Shown here one piece after another: positions 33,998 to 41,993 of a stretch of 64,000 nucleotides of DNA; positions within the stretch are counted from its first letter, which is position 1; every line of letters begins with the position of its first letter. The translations under genes and the position numbers were made by a program. The notes under the pieces were generated by a model. That model had not been told where the DNA came from. It saw only the letters and a list, made by a program, of their open reading frames with translations, and did not search any database. Source of the DNA: Gemmatimonadota bacterium (GTDB lineage Bacteria > Gemmatimonadota > Gemmatimonadetes > Longimicrobiales > Gaopeijiaceae); the NCBI GenBank assembly GCA_026706635.1, contig JAPOYJ010000062.1, positions 1 through 64,000 of the forward strand. The letters run 5' to 3'.

Positions 33998-35118
33998 ACC
34001 CAGAGCTTGCCGTACACCACCAGCCCCACCAGCGGAAGCGTCAGGTAGCTCGCATTCGGTGCCCTGACGGCGTCGAGAGCTGCATCGCCAAAGTGCCTGA
34101 GCATCGCCAGCGTCTGGATGCCGTGGTGCTGCAGGGTGCGCTCGTCGAGGTTGCCCGGTGTGTCGGTCGTCTGGTGGTATACGTTGGCGCGTGCTATCCC
34201 CGCGAAGTTGAGCCCCTGCACGCCCGCCTCGCGAAAGGGCGTGAAGTCGGTGTCGTTCGGCATGCGCCGGTATATCTCGACGCCGATCGAATTCGCCACC
34301 GGCCTAGGGCTCGCCTCGGCGAAGGCCCGCACCACCCAGCCGTTCTCGGGACCGGTCTCGAACATCATCGCCGGGCCGCCGCCGCCGCGCATCTCGAGCG
34401 AGATCACCAGCGCCACATCCTCCATCCACGGATGCTCGTCCACGAACGCCCTCGCCCCGAGCAGCCCGAGCTCCTCGGCGTCGGTGACGAGCACGATCAG
34501 GTCGTTGGCGAGGCGCGGACCGGTCACCAGCGCCCGGAGCGACTCCAGGATCGCGGCCACCCCGATCCCGTCGTCGGCGGCGCCAGGCGAGATTCCCCGG
34601 CTGTCGTAGTGGGCGGTCACCAGCACCGCTCGCCCGCTCGACGCCGTCCCCGGCAGCCGGGCGAAGACGTTGCGCACGGTGACGGCAGTCAACGATGGCC
34701 CCACCGACTGCATCGAGGTCGTCGTCTGCACGGCGGGTTCGAGTCCGAGGGCCCGCAGCTCGGCAAGTATGTACTCCAAAGCGTCCGCGTGGCCGGGCGA
34801 GCCGGGCGGCCGCGGCTGAGATGCGATCCGCTCCACGTGCGACATTGCGCGGCCAGAGGAGAAGGCTGAGTCGGGAAGGTCGGCGGTCCCTGCGGCCGGG
34901 AGTCGCAGCGAGCTCGAGAAGAAGGCCGCAGCCAGGAGAATGAGGAGGGTGACCGGCCCGCGCATCCCCCGCCACGGGATGGGGGGTGGAGGACGGGGGG
35001 CCTCCCTGGGCGGATCTTCGCGATCCGCCTCGCTCGCACCCTCGATCGCCTCGATGTCGGACTCGCTGATCCCCAGCTCGGCCAGGGAGGGGATCTCGGG
35101 CAGCCGGGGGTGGCTCAC
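33910..35118 (-). CDS. M28 family metallopeptidase, catalytic half (frameshifted)
   Basis: GTG start at 35118. A cytoplasmic Pro-rich tail and one membrane helix (MRGPVTLLILLAAAFFSSSL) precede the M28 zinc peptidase domain. Zinc ligands are seen as VTAHYDSRGISPGAADDGIG (His, Asp), VTDAEELGLLGARAF (Glu-Glu) and NDTDFTPFREAG/YHQTTDTPGNLD (Asp, His). A second helix (YLTLPLVGLVVYGKLWVWLLGAAVVVLWLAAFAAARRG) follows and then the frame is lost: GGCASVGC and stop. The shift lies in a run of seven G (33932-33938). The intact protein would have about 840 residues. A palindromic operator-like site covers the promoter region. Confidence 0.85.
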   Translation of the reverse strand: MSHPRLPEIPSLAELGISESDIEAIEGASEADREDPPREAPRPPPPIPWRGMRGPVTLLILLAAAFFSSSLRLPAAGTADLPDSAFSSGRAMSHVERIASQPRPPGSPGHADALEYILAELRALGLEPAVQTTTSMQSVGPSLTAVTVRNVFARLPGTASSGRAVLVTAHYDSRGISPGAADDGIGVAAILESLRALVTGPRLANDLIVLVTDAEELGLLGARAFVDEHPWMEDVALVISLEMRGGGGPAMMFETGPENGWVVRAFAEASPRPVANSIGVEIYRRMPNDTDFTPFREAGVQGLNFAGIARANVYHQTTDTPGNLDERTLQHHGIQTLAMLRHFGDAALDAVRAPNASYLTLPLVGLVVYGKLWVWLLGAAVVVLWLAAFAAARRGGCASVGC

Positions 35119-35130
35119 GCGGAGGCTTTC

Positions 35131-35154
35131 GACAGATTGTGCCAGTTATCTGTC
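35131..35154. promoter_or_regulatory. Palindrome GACAGAT-N10-ATCTGTC in front of the M28 peptidase gene
   Basis: Identical arms and spacer to the two copies at 27171 and 27266. It lies 13-36 bases upstream of the GTG start of the M28 gene, where it would overlap the core promoter or the leader, which fits an operator. The regulator is unknown. Confidence 0.5.
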
Positions 35155-35215
35155 ACGGTTCGTGCTCCGAGTCAAGTCCATCGACAAAATGCACCCCGAA
35201 TCTGGCCACGGGCTG

Positions 35216-36652
35216 CTAGAGCGGTCCGTCGGCCCACGGGCCCCAGATGGCGTACGTCGCGCTCGGCCGTGGCTCCTCGTCTCTGCGGCCTCCCTGCACA
35301 TTGAGGAACATCACCCGTCCGTCGGGGCTGAAGCACGCTCCGGCAAACTCACCCGGCTGCTCGTCCCCATCCTCGTGCGGCGACCTCACCATGTTCACGA
35401 TCCGACCCTCGCGGTCGAGACCCCGAACGTACTGCTCGCCGCTCCCGTCCTCGCACATCACGAGCCCACCCCTCGGCGTCACGACGATGTTGTCGGGGCT
35501 GTCGAGCACATCGTGCGACGGCGACTCGAAGACGAGCTCCAGCTCGCCCCCATCTTCCGAAAGGGGCCGATAGTGGAAGACCTGTCCCGCCCCGGCGTCT
35601 CCCCCGTTCGTCGAGACGACGTAGATGCCGTCGTCGCCGAAGAAGGCCCCCTCGAGGCGGGCGAAGCGGGCGGCGCCCTTGGCCACCCCCTGCCTGAAGA
35701 CGGCCAGACGGTCCGCCTCGGCGTCCGGAGGATCGGGATCGTCGATGTCGACCCAGTGAACCGGCAGTGTGGTGCCGGCCTCCTGGCCCCGCGCCGTCAG
35801 GTACCCTGGCCTCCCGTTGACGGCCATCATCTGGAGCCTTCCCCCGGCCGCGAGCACCTCCGGGTCGTTGGGGAGGAACCGGTATAGGCCGGCGCCCGGC
35901 AGCCTATCGGGCACGTACCAGGTGTCCTCGGTCTCGTACACCACCCCGGTGGCCGGGTCGATCGCCACCGCCTCGTGCACAAAGCGCCCCATCGCCTTCA
36001 GCGGAACCGGATCCACCGGCCCGGTTGCGCCGGTCGGCACTTCGAATACGTACCCGTGCGGCCTGGCAAACCCGGCCTCGGCGCCCCAGGTGCTCTCCTC
36101 GCACGACAGCCAGCTCCCCCAAGGCGTCGTGCCGCCTGCGCAGTTCACGACCGTGCCGGCGAGCGATACGAACTCGTCAACCAGCTCGACCGCGAGGTCG
36201 CCCTCGCCGTCCTCCGAGATTCTCACCTCGAGCGACGTGGTCCCGCCGCTCGCCAGGGGGTCGTACGACGGATCTCCAATCGCCGCCCCGCTGCCCGCGC
36301 CGTCCACCATCTCGTGATTCCGGATCAGGCGTACATTGCCGTTTGGGAGCGGAAACGCGGCCATGCCGTCGAAGGCGTTGGGCACCGTCAGCCCGTCTCG
36401 CACTGCCGACCGCTCGCCGCCGGTGCTGATCCGCACGCACCTGAATCCCGTCGGGATCTCCAGCTCGGAGCACTCGGCGCTCCGCGCCAGCGGGCCGTAC
36501 GGCTCGATGAAGTCACCTAGGCCACGCCTGCGCGTCGAACCAGCCGCCGGCCCATTCCATCTCGCCAGTCCGGCTAGGGAGGGAGCGAGGACTGCGACCC
36601 CTCCGGCCGATGCGAGGCTCCTGAGAAACACCCTGCGCTCCATCGAAGACAT
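35216..36652 (-). CDS. PhoX-family (DUF839) secreted phosphatase-like protein
   Basis: 478 aa from ATG 36652 (36643 is possible). A twin-arginine-type signal (RRVFLRSLASAGGVAVLAPSLAGLA) suggests export folded, with cofactor. The body has PhoX features: IPTGFRCVRISTGGE, NHEMVDG, TTSLEVRI, NCAGGTTPWGSWLSCEES, GYVFEVP, MGRFVHEAVAIDPATGVVYETED, FFGDDGIYVVSTNGGDAGAGQVF and SPDNIVVTPRGGLVMCEDG. PhoX enzymes are calcium/iron-dependent alkaline phosphatases, but many DUF839 members are unstudied, so phosphatase activity is inferred. Its TAG stop is formed by the CTAG of an element end (GGCCACGGGCTGCTAG, 35204-35219). Confidence 0.85.
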   Translation of the reverse strand: MSSMERRVFLRSLASAGGVAVLAPSLAGLARWNGPAAGSTRRRGLGDFIEPYGPLARSAECSELEIPTGFRCVRISTGGERSAVRDGLTVPNAFDGMAAFPLPNGNVRLIRNHEMVDGAGSGAAIGDPSYDPLASGGTTSLEVRISEDGEGDLAVELVDEFVSLAGTVVNCAGGTTPWGSWLSCEESTWGAEAGFARPHGYVFEVPTGATGPVDPVPLKAMGRFVHEAVAIDPATGVVYETEDTWYVPDRLPGAGLYRFLPNDPEVLAAGGRLQMMAVNGRPGYLTARGQEAGTTLPVHWVDIDDPDPPDAEADRLAVFRQGVAKGAARFARLEGAFFGDDGIYVVSTNGGDAGAGQVFHYRPLSEDGGELELVFESPSHDVLDSPDNIVVTPRGGLVMCEDGSGEQYVRGLDREGRIVNMVRSPHEDGDEQPGEFAGACFSPDGRVMFLNVQGGRRDEEPRPSATYAIWGPWADGPL

Positions 36653-36677
36653 GACCCCCCCGGTTCCGAGAACACGC

Positions 36678-36700
36678 CCAGCAGTCCGTGGATAATCTCG
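36678..36700. repeat. Isolated element end CCCAGCAGTCCGTGGATAATC
   Basis: A left-type terminal sequence just upstream of the PhoX-like gene, identical over CAGTCCGTGGATAATCTCGC to the one at 44821. The bounding tetranucleotide is changed (CCAG rather than CTAG) and no matching right end is seen nearby, so it is probably a remnant. Confidence 0.55.
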
Positions 36701-36755
36701 CACGGTCAGTGCCGCTGCCTCCTAAGGCTGTGGGGGTCCGCGCACCGGGGCAAGC

Positions 36756-37009
36756 CTAGCAGCCCGTGGACAAAATCCCCCCGGCATTCGAACGGCGATG
36801 CATCCGCGCTGGCCGCTTCGCTTCACCGGTCCACGGTGTAAAGAATACATTACATCATGTAATGTCCGCTATACATTTTGCCACTCCCAAGGCTGCGCTC
36901 TGCGTTGCTCCTCGGGAGAATAGCGCCGCTATTCTCCCTTCGTCGCGCCTTGCCAGCCCGGCGCCTCGCCGCTCTCGGTGCTCGCGGGGCTCTATCCACG
37001 GACTGCTAG
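36756..37009. repeat. Complete CTAG-bounded inverted-repeat element (reference copy)
   Basis: 254 bp. CTAG, then CAGCCCGTGGACAA at the left; TATCCACGGACTG, then CTAG at the right, so the ends are inverted and the CTAG is repeated. The inside has a left arm GCATTCGAACGGCGATGCAT, an AT island with a TTACATCATGTAA dyad (36850) and a small hairpin GAATAGCGCCGCTATTC followed by CTTCGTCGCGCCTTGCCAG. There is no open reading frame of note. The structure is that of a non-autonomous mobile repeat (MITE); an IS5-type transposase using a YTAR target would fit, as an inference. Confidence 0.75.
36850..36862. promoter_or_regulatory. Perfect palindrome TTACAT-C-ATGTAA inside the complete element
   Basis: The palindrome extends to CATTACATCATGTAATG (17 bp, perfect). 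It sits in the AT-rich island of the mobile repeat, among TGTAAAG and ATACATT sequences. The same dyad stands in the promoter region of the hydrolase gene at 53153. Confidence 0.5.
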
Positions 37010-37156
37010 CCATGTTTCCCAATGGCGGCATTGCGTTTACATTGGCGTCCAGGTTGCCGACGCGGCCTCTTCGCGCGCTGCGACGGACGGGGGCATCGAC
37101 GACAGAGGCGGCATCGGGCCGCCATGCGCCCCCGCACCCTCATCGAGGCGAACTGC

Positions 37157-37516
37157 ATGGATATTGAGATCGGTTGGTCGAGAGACTCGGGAGTCCTGGT
37201 TGCGAAGCCCGTCGGTCGCGTCTACAGCGCCCACTACATCGAGTGGCAGGCGGCGCTGATGTCGGGAATCGAGCCGGACGACCGCGCCATGGTGCTGGAC
37301 TGCGAAGAGGTCACGTACCTGAGCAGCGCCGGCCTGAGAGTCGTGCTCGAGACCTCGCAGCGATTCGAGGGACCTGGGCGCGCCTTCGCGCTCAGCCGGC
37401 CGACGAAGGGCGTCCGCAAGGTGCTCGCGGCAAGCGGCTTCGACAAGATCCTCCCGGTCTTCGACTCCGCCGACAAGGCGATCCAGGCCGTCGGCGAGCA
37501 GGCCGCCGCCAGCTAG
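37157..37516 (+). CDS. STAS-domain protein, anti-sigma factor antagonist type
   Basis: 119 aa from ATG 37157. It matches SpoIIAA/RsbV-like STAS domains: an N-terminal strand pair (GVLVAKPVGRVYSAHYIEWQAALMSGI), VLDCEEVTYLSSAGLRVVLETSQRF with the Ser-Ser-Ala-Gly-Leu motif whose first or second serine is phosphorylated in relatives, and SGFDKILPVFDSADKAIQAV. In known systems the unphosphorylated form releases a sigma factor from an anti-sigma kinase; no kinase or phosphatase lies nearby. The TAG stop lies in the left end (CTAGCAGCCCGCGGAC) of a repeat element. Confidence 0.88.
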   Translation: MDIEIGWSRDSGVLVAKPVGRVYSAHYIEWQAALMSGIEPDDRAMVLDCEEVTYLSSAGLRVVLETSQRFEGPGRAFALSRPTKGVRKVLAASGFDKILPVFDSADKAIQAVGEQAAAS

Positions 37517-37671
37517 CAGCCCGCGGACACGGCGCACCCGCGCAGCCGCTTTGGGAACGCCTAGCTCGTCCCCGTAGCGAGCCACCGCGGACTGTTGAGC
37601 GCCGGGAACGGCGGGTCGCTCCGCCCGCGGTCAGCCTCGGCAGCCCGGGAGGTTAGCCCACCGGCTGCTAG
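37513..37671. repeat. CTAG-bounded element whose two ends form the stops of two convergent genes
   Basis: 159 bp. Left CTAG (37513-37516) with CAGCCCGCGGACAC is the stop region of the STAS gene. Right GGTTAGCCCACCGGCTG with CTAG (37668-37671) is the stop region of the TonB receptor gene on the other strand. The inner sequence is unlike that of the reference copy, apart from another end-like CCACCGCGGACTG at about 37580. Confidence 0.7.
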
Positions 37672-40600
37672 CCCGCGGGCCGCCAGGTCACCGTCATCTT
37701 GACGCGCCTCCCCTTCGGGCTGTGGGTGAAGCCGTCGTACGACTGCTCCCAGAAGACGAGCGGCGGCGGGCTGTCAAGGACGTTCAGGATCGACAGGGCG
37801 ACGTTCATTCCGCTGCGCGACCGCCGCATCATGCTGAGGTCCACGGTGACGAAGCCGTTGATGGCGGGCTCGATGCGGGGATCGACACCAGGGCCCCGCT
37901 CGCAGTGGTCGGGGAGTTTCTTGGGATCCGCAAACGCCTCGTTGCAGTACCCGGACACCAGGTTAGCGTAGCTCACGGCGCTGTAGTCGCCTATGTGGTA
38001 GCCGAGCCAGAAGCGCGACTTCAGCTCGGGAAGGGGCGGGGCGATGGGGTTGTACCAGTTGAGCTGGCCGATGGCGCTCAGGCTGTCGAATATCTGGATG
38101 TCGGTGTCGGGCACGTTCAGCGGCTTTACGAAGAACTTCGCCAGAGACGTTCCGCTAGTGCCCAGCGAGACCACCCTGGCGCTGCGGGGAGCGCCGTCCG
38201 CCCTGCCGCCTACAGGGAAGCGGGCGCTAAGGTGCCAGTCGAGCCCCGAGAGCTCGATCCCGGGCCAGTTGACGTAGCTCACCTCGATCCTCTCCAACGC
38301 ACTCACGTCGCAGGTGCCGGTGCCGGGCCCGTCGGGGCAGGTGACGAGGTCCTTGACCGCCTCGCGCGAGCCGCCCCCGGCCGCGTAGAGAGCAGTCACG
38401 CCTCCTGCCGGCAGCACGTCGATGACATCCCTGAAGTCGTAGCTCCAGTAGTCGACCGTGGCGCGCAGGCGTGGCAGGCGCACGGTGGTCCCGAAGTTGT
38501 ACGTCAGGGCTCGCTCGGGCAGCAGGTCGCTGTCGCCCTTCGTGTCCATCGCCTTGTAGATTCCCGCCTCGGCAACGTACTCGAGCGATGTGAAGGGGTC
38601 CTCGTTCAGGTCGTCCACCGACGGCGTCCGCATCGTCGTCTGAACGGAGCCGCGCAGCGCGAGCTCGGGGGTGATCTCCATTCGCACGGCGGCCTTGGGG
38701 TCGAAGCTGCTCACCGGACCGTGCGACTCGAAGTTGGCCGCGATCTGGGCGTGGATGCGGTCGCCGAGGTCCAGCTGCGTCTCGGCGAAGAGGCGGTGCA
38801 CGGTCTGATCGTCGCTGTAGGCGAAGTGGCCAGAGGTGAAGGTGAAGGCTCCGGCCTTCTCCAAGCAATCCTTGTCGCCGATGACCGGACAGGGGTTGAT
38901 CGACAGGTCGCCGGGCTCGTTGGGGTCGCCGGAGACGGCCACCCGACGGAACTGGTACCCGAGGGCGTAGCGGCCGAGGCCGCCCGGCATGGAGCCTCGG
39001 GCCATCAGGTCTCCGACGATTAGGTTAGCGGCGTTGTCCAGGTTGACCTCCTCGTTGATCCAGTCCAGGAGCTCCTCGCTGTTGGCGAGCTCGGACACGT
39101 AGTCGGGGTTGTCCTGATCCAGGTACCGGGCGCCCGGCTGGGCGGAGCGCTGGTTGGCGTTGCTGAAGGGGTTGTAGTACATGCAGGCCCCCTCGCCGGG
39201 AGCGGCCCCGTTCAGAGCGCCGAGCGCCATCCGCGACGGGCTGTCGGGGTCGACGACCACATCCACGCCGCACTCCGGCCCCCCGAATCCCCGAAAGGCC
39301 AGGAACTTCCGGTAGGCGTACTCGGCCGGGAGATTCCAGTTGCCCGTGGACCGGGAGTAGCCGACGGCGGCCTCCAACGACTCCAGGGCGCTGCCGGGCT
39401 CGCCGAGATCGCGGGTGAGCGACGCGGAGAAGCGCTGCGTGCCCGTGCCGCGGTCCAGCGCCCGTCCGGGACCGGTGTTCCCCACGAGGCGGCCATAGAA
39501 GTACCAGTCGTCCTCCAGGCAGGCCTCCGTCGAGGCGAAACCCGCGCTCGCCCCGTGAACGCGGCAGAACTCCCGCCGGCCCGGGTGGCCGGGCTCGAGG
39601 ACCTGGGCACCGTTGTACGGCGATATCGGCGGAAACGACGGCGTCGTGATCCAGCCCGGGGTGGTCGCATCCGCCCAGAGCGCTTCGGCGTGGTACCGGG
39701 TCCCGGTCGAGAGCTCTCCGTTCAGCTCGCCGAAGACCCGGAGATGGCGGGTCTCCTGGATGAGGTTGTCCCAGGGCTGGTACCTGAAGCGGCAGGTCTC
39801 CCCCTCCACATGGCCGCCGAAGGCCTCGCACTGCGGATCGACGAAGACCCCGCCCCACCCGCCGAACTGCGCATCCTGAAGCGCCGCCGAGAACTCCTCC
39901 TTCGACTCGTCGCCGGTCAGCTTCGGAAAGAGGAAGGCGCCTGGGTTTCCTGTGTAGGACCATCCGCCGGCACCCTCGAAACCGCGCAGCGCCCAGTCGC
40001 GCTCTTCGGGCCCAAGCGACTGCGAGAGTGCGGCCTCGGCCGAGAGGACGGCGTGGGCGCCCTCGCCCAGGCGTTTGCCCCAGATGCCTCCCACCCGCGA
40101 CTCGCCCGATCCTGCGAACCACTCGTGCGAGGCGTTCACCTCCGCACCCTCGAAGTCCTTGCGGGTCAGGAAGTTGACAACGCCCGCCACCGCGTCGGAG
40201 CCGTACACGGCCGAGGCACCCTCCTTGACGACCTCGATCCTCTCCAGCGCGATACTTGGGAAGGCGTTCACATCGACGAAGCGCCCCCCCGCAAGCCGCA
40301 CGGGCACGTAGACCTGTCTGCGGCCGTTCAGCAGCACCAGGGTGCGGGACGGGCCGATCCCCCGGAGGTTCACGCTGGCCGAGGCCTCGGAGACCGCGCT
40401 GGCCGGGCGGGTCGTGTACCACCCCTGCCGGTCCCCGAGCACCCCCGCGCTAGAGGCGAGGTTCCGGAAGAAGTCCACGGCGGTCGGGGAGCCCTGCTCC
40501 TGCATCGTCCTTCGGCCCGCCACCGCCACCGAGTACGGTGCTTCCACCGGCGAGTCAGAGAATGCGGTACCGGTAACCACGAGCTCCTCGAGGTGGAAGG

Positions 40601-41000
40601 CCGTGCGACCGAGCGCCACCTCGACTCCGACCACACCTCCCGCCGTCACCTCCACGGTGTGGCTCTCGTCGGCGTATCCGGACATGCGGACGAGAATCGC
40701 GTGGGTGCCCGGCGGCAGCCCGTCGAGCAGAAACACGCCCTCTGCCGAGCTCCGCGCCTCGATGCCGAGCTCGCGGACGAAGACCTCCGCTCCCGCGAGC
40801 GGCGCACCCGTCTCCGCATCGTGGACGCTCCCCTCCACGCTGCCGCTCTCCTGGGCGTGAGCCACCCTCGGCACTCCGACTCCCACCCCACACGCGGAGA
40901 GGAGCAGGATCCCAGCCGAGAGCCGGAAGCGGTTCTTTGCATTCCTACGGGCTTGAATCCCTGACCAGAGTGGCGACAGACCATGGCATGAATGTGGCAC
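37668..41000 (-). CDS. TonB-dependent receptor with N-terminal carboxypeptidase-regulatory domain
   Basis: 1110 aa from a GTG start preceded by AAAGG. A signal peptide ends VAHAQ. A CarboxypepD_reg-like module (GSVEGSVHDAETGAPLAGAEVFV..., about 55-130) and a TonB-box-like LEELVVTGTAF precede the plug domain (about 150-270: VNLRGIGPSRTLVLLNGRRQVYVPV, IERIEVVKEGASAVYGSDAVAGVVNFLTRKD). The rest is a 22-strand barrel. It should take up a large ligand using TonB; the substrate is unknown, and its end (MTVTWRPAG) lacks the usual terminal aromatic. TGTAA-type half sites (41000-41045) lie right upstream. Its stop is part of the element at 37513-37671. Confidence 0.92.
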   Translation of the reverse strand: MPHSCHGLSPLWSGIQARRNAKNRFRLSAGILLLSACGVGVGVPRVAHAQESGSVEGSVHDAETGAPLAGAEVFVRELGIEARSSAEGVFLLDGLPPGTHAILVRMSGYADESHTVEVTAGGVVGVEVALGRTAFHLEELVVTGTAFSDSPVEAPYSVAVAGRRTMQEQGSPTAVDFFRNLASSAGVLGDRQGWYTTRPASAVSEASASVNLRGIGPSRTLVLLNGRRQVYVPVRLAGGRFVDVNAFPSIALERIEVVKEGASAVYGSDAVAGVVNFLTRKDFEGAEVNASHEWFAGSGESRVGGIWGKRLGEGAHAVLSAEAALSQSLGPEERDWALRGFEGAGGWSYTGNPGAFLFPKLTGDESKEEFSAALQDAQFGGWGGVFVDPQCEAFGGHVEGETCRFRYQPWDNLIQETRHLRVFGELNGELSTGTRYHAEALWADATTPGWITTPSFPPISPYNGAQVLEPGHPGRREFCRVHGASAGFASTEACLEDDWYFYGRLVGNTGPGRALDRGTGTQRFSASLTRDLGEPGSALESLEAAVGYSRSTGNWNLPAEYAYRKFLAFRGFGGPECGVDVVVDPDSPSRMALGALNGAAPGEGACMYYNPFSNANQRSAQPGARYLDQDNPDYVSELANSEELLDWINEEVNLDNAANLIVGDLMARGSMPGGLGRYALGYQFRRVAVSGDPNEPGDLSINPCPVIGDKDCLEKAGAFTFTSGHFAYSDDQTVHRLFAETQLDLGDRIHAQIAANFESHGPVSSFDPKAAVRMEITPELALRGSVQTTMRTPSVDDLNEDPFTSLEYVAEAGIYKAMDTKGDSDLLPERALTYNFGTTVRLPRLRATVDYWSYDFRDVIDVLPAGGVTALYAAGGGSREAVKDLVTCPDGPGTGTCDVSALERIEVSYVNWPGIELSGLDWHLSARFPVGGRADGAPRSARVVSLGTSGTSLAKFFVKPLNVPDTDIQIFDSLSAIGQLNWYNPIAPPLPELKSRFWLGYHIGDYSAVSYANLVSGYCNEAFADPKKLPDHCERGPGVDPRIEPAINGFVTVDLSMMRRSRSGMNVALSILNVLDSPPPLVFWEQSYDGFTHSPKGRRVKMTVTWRPAG

Positions 41001-41081
41001 ATGTAACCTTTAGTTTACGTTTTGTATATTGGACTTTACATCTGTTGTGTCGAAATCACTCACCGTGCGCACGGAAGTCAC

Positions 41082-41993
41082 TCACCGTACACGGAAAAAG
41101 CCCTGTGCGAGTTCCCCTTCGCATATCTCCTCGATAGGGCCCCTAAGTCGGAGCGACCAGTCGGGGGCCACCTCGACGCTGGCTACTCCCCCTTTCAATC
41201 TTACTGCCACTGCCCCTCTCGGCGCCAGTGCCTTCCTGACTGCGGCCGCCGCGGCCGCGCACGCCGAAGTTCCCGACGATGTCGTCATTCCGACTCCTCG
41301 CTCCCATATGCGAAGGAGGAGGCCGCCTCCTCGAACAACTTCGGCGAATTGGACGTTGGCACCCTGCGGGAAGGCCTCGCTCCGCTCGATGAGCGGGCCG
41401 TAGCGCTCGACCTCCTCGTCGCTCCACCCGCTGCCGAAGGCGACCGCGTGCGGATTGCCCACCGATACCGGAGTGACACGGATCGACCCGGTTGCGTCAG
41501 AGTCGGAAGCACCAGGACCGCTGGGCACGGCGACCGCCACCTCGCCCCCACTTCCGACCGCTCCAGGCGCCACGAAGGGGGGACCCTTCGGAAAGGAGGC
41601 GCGACCCATCTCGGCCAGGGCGTCCCACACCCCCTCGCGGCCGGTCGCGCGTACTCTCACGCGCACGGTGTCGCCTCCGGCCGCCAGCGCCACCCACTCG
41701 CCCCTCGCGCCACCGCTACGGTGCAGGAAGAGGGCGGCGATGCGCACCCCGTTGCCGCTCCGCTCCGCCTCGCTCCCGTCCGCGTTGAAAATTCGGAGCC
41801 TCGCGTCGGCTTCCGGATCCGGTGCCACCACCACGATGCCGTCTGCGCCAACTCCGCGGCGCCGATCGCAGATGCGCCGCGCCAGCTCCGGGGTGAGGGT
41901 GGGACCGGAGCCGGTGCCGAGCGCCAGGTAGTCGTTGCCGAGGCCGTGAGCCCTGAAGAAAGACCGACCGATGCGGGGGCGGGATTGCAACAT
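41082..41993 (-). CDS. Diaminopimelate epimerase homologue lacking both catalytic cysteines
   Basis: 303 aa with the complete DapF architecture: FFRAHGLGNDYLAL, FNADGSEAERSGNGVR, SVGNPHAVAF, GANVQFAEVV, WERGVGMTTSSGTSACAAAAA. DapF normally inverts LL-diaminopimelate to the meso form for lysine and peptidoglycan using two cysteines (CGNG and ACGTG/ACGSG). Here the first reads SGNG (AGC codon) and the second SSGTS (TCG codon), and the Glu before the second site is Met. The gene is otherwise intact and not frameshifted. It may be inactive, use serine, or catalyse a different step. It lies alone between a TonB receptor and a DUF5916 gene, with no lysine genes nearby. Confidence 0.88.
   Translation of the reverse strand: MLQSRPRIGRSFFRAHGLGNDYLALGTGSGPTLTPELARRICDRRRGVGADGIVVVAPDPEADARLRIFNADGSEAERSGNGVRIAALFLHRSGGARGEWVALAAGGDTVRVRVRATGREGVWDALAEMGRASFPKGPPFVAPGAVGSGGEVAVAVPSGPGASDSDATGSIRVTPVSVGNPHAVAFGSGWSDEEVERYGPLIERSEAFPQGANVQFAEVVRGGGLLLRIWERGVGMTTSSGTSACAAAAAAVRKALAPRGAVAVRLKGGVASVEVAPDWSLRLRGPIEEICEGELAQGFFRVR

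Noticed and set aside
35131-35154. A sigma-54 promoter (TGGCAC within the palindrome region)
   Set aside because: The GC element at the -12 position is not at the required spacing, and the palindrome explains the sequence better.
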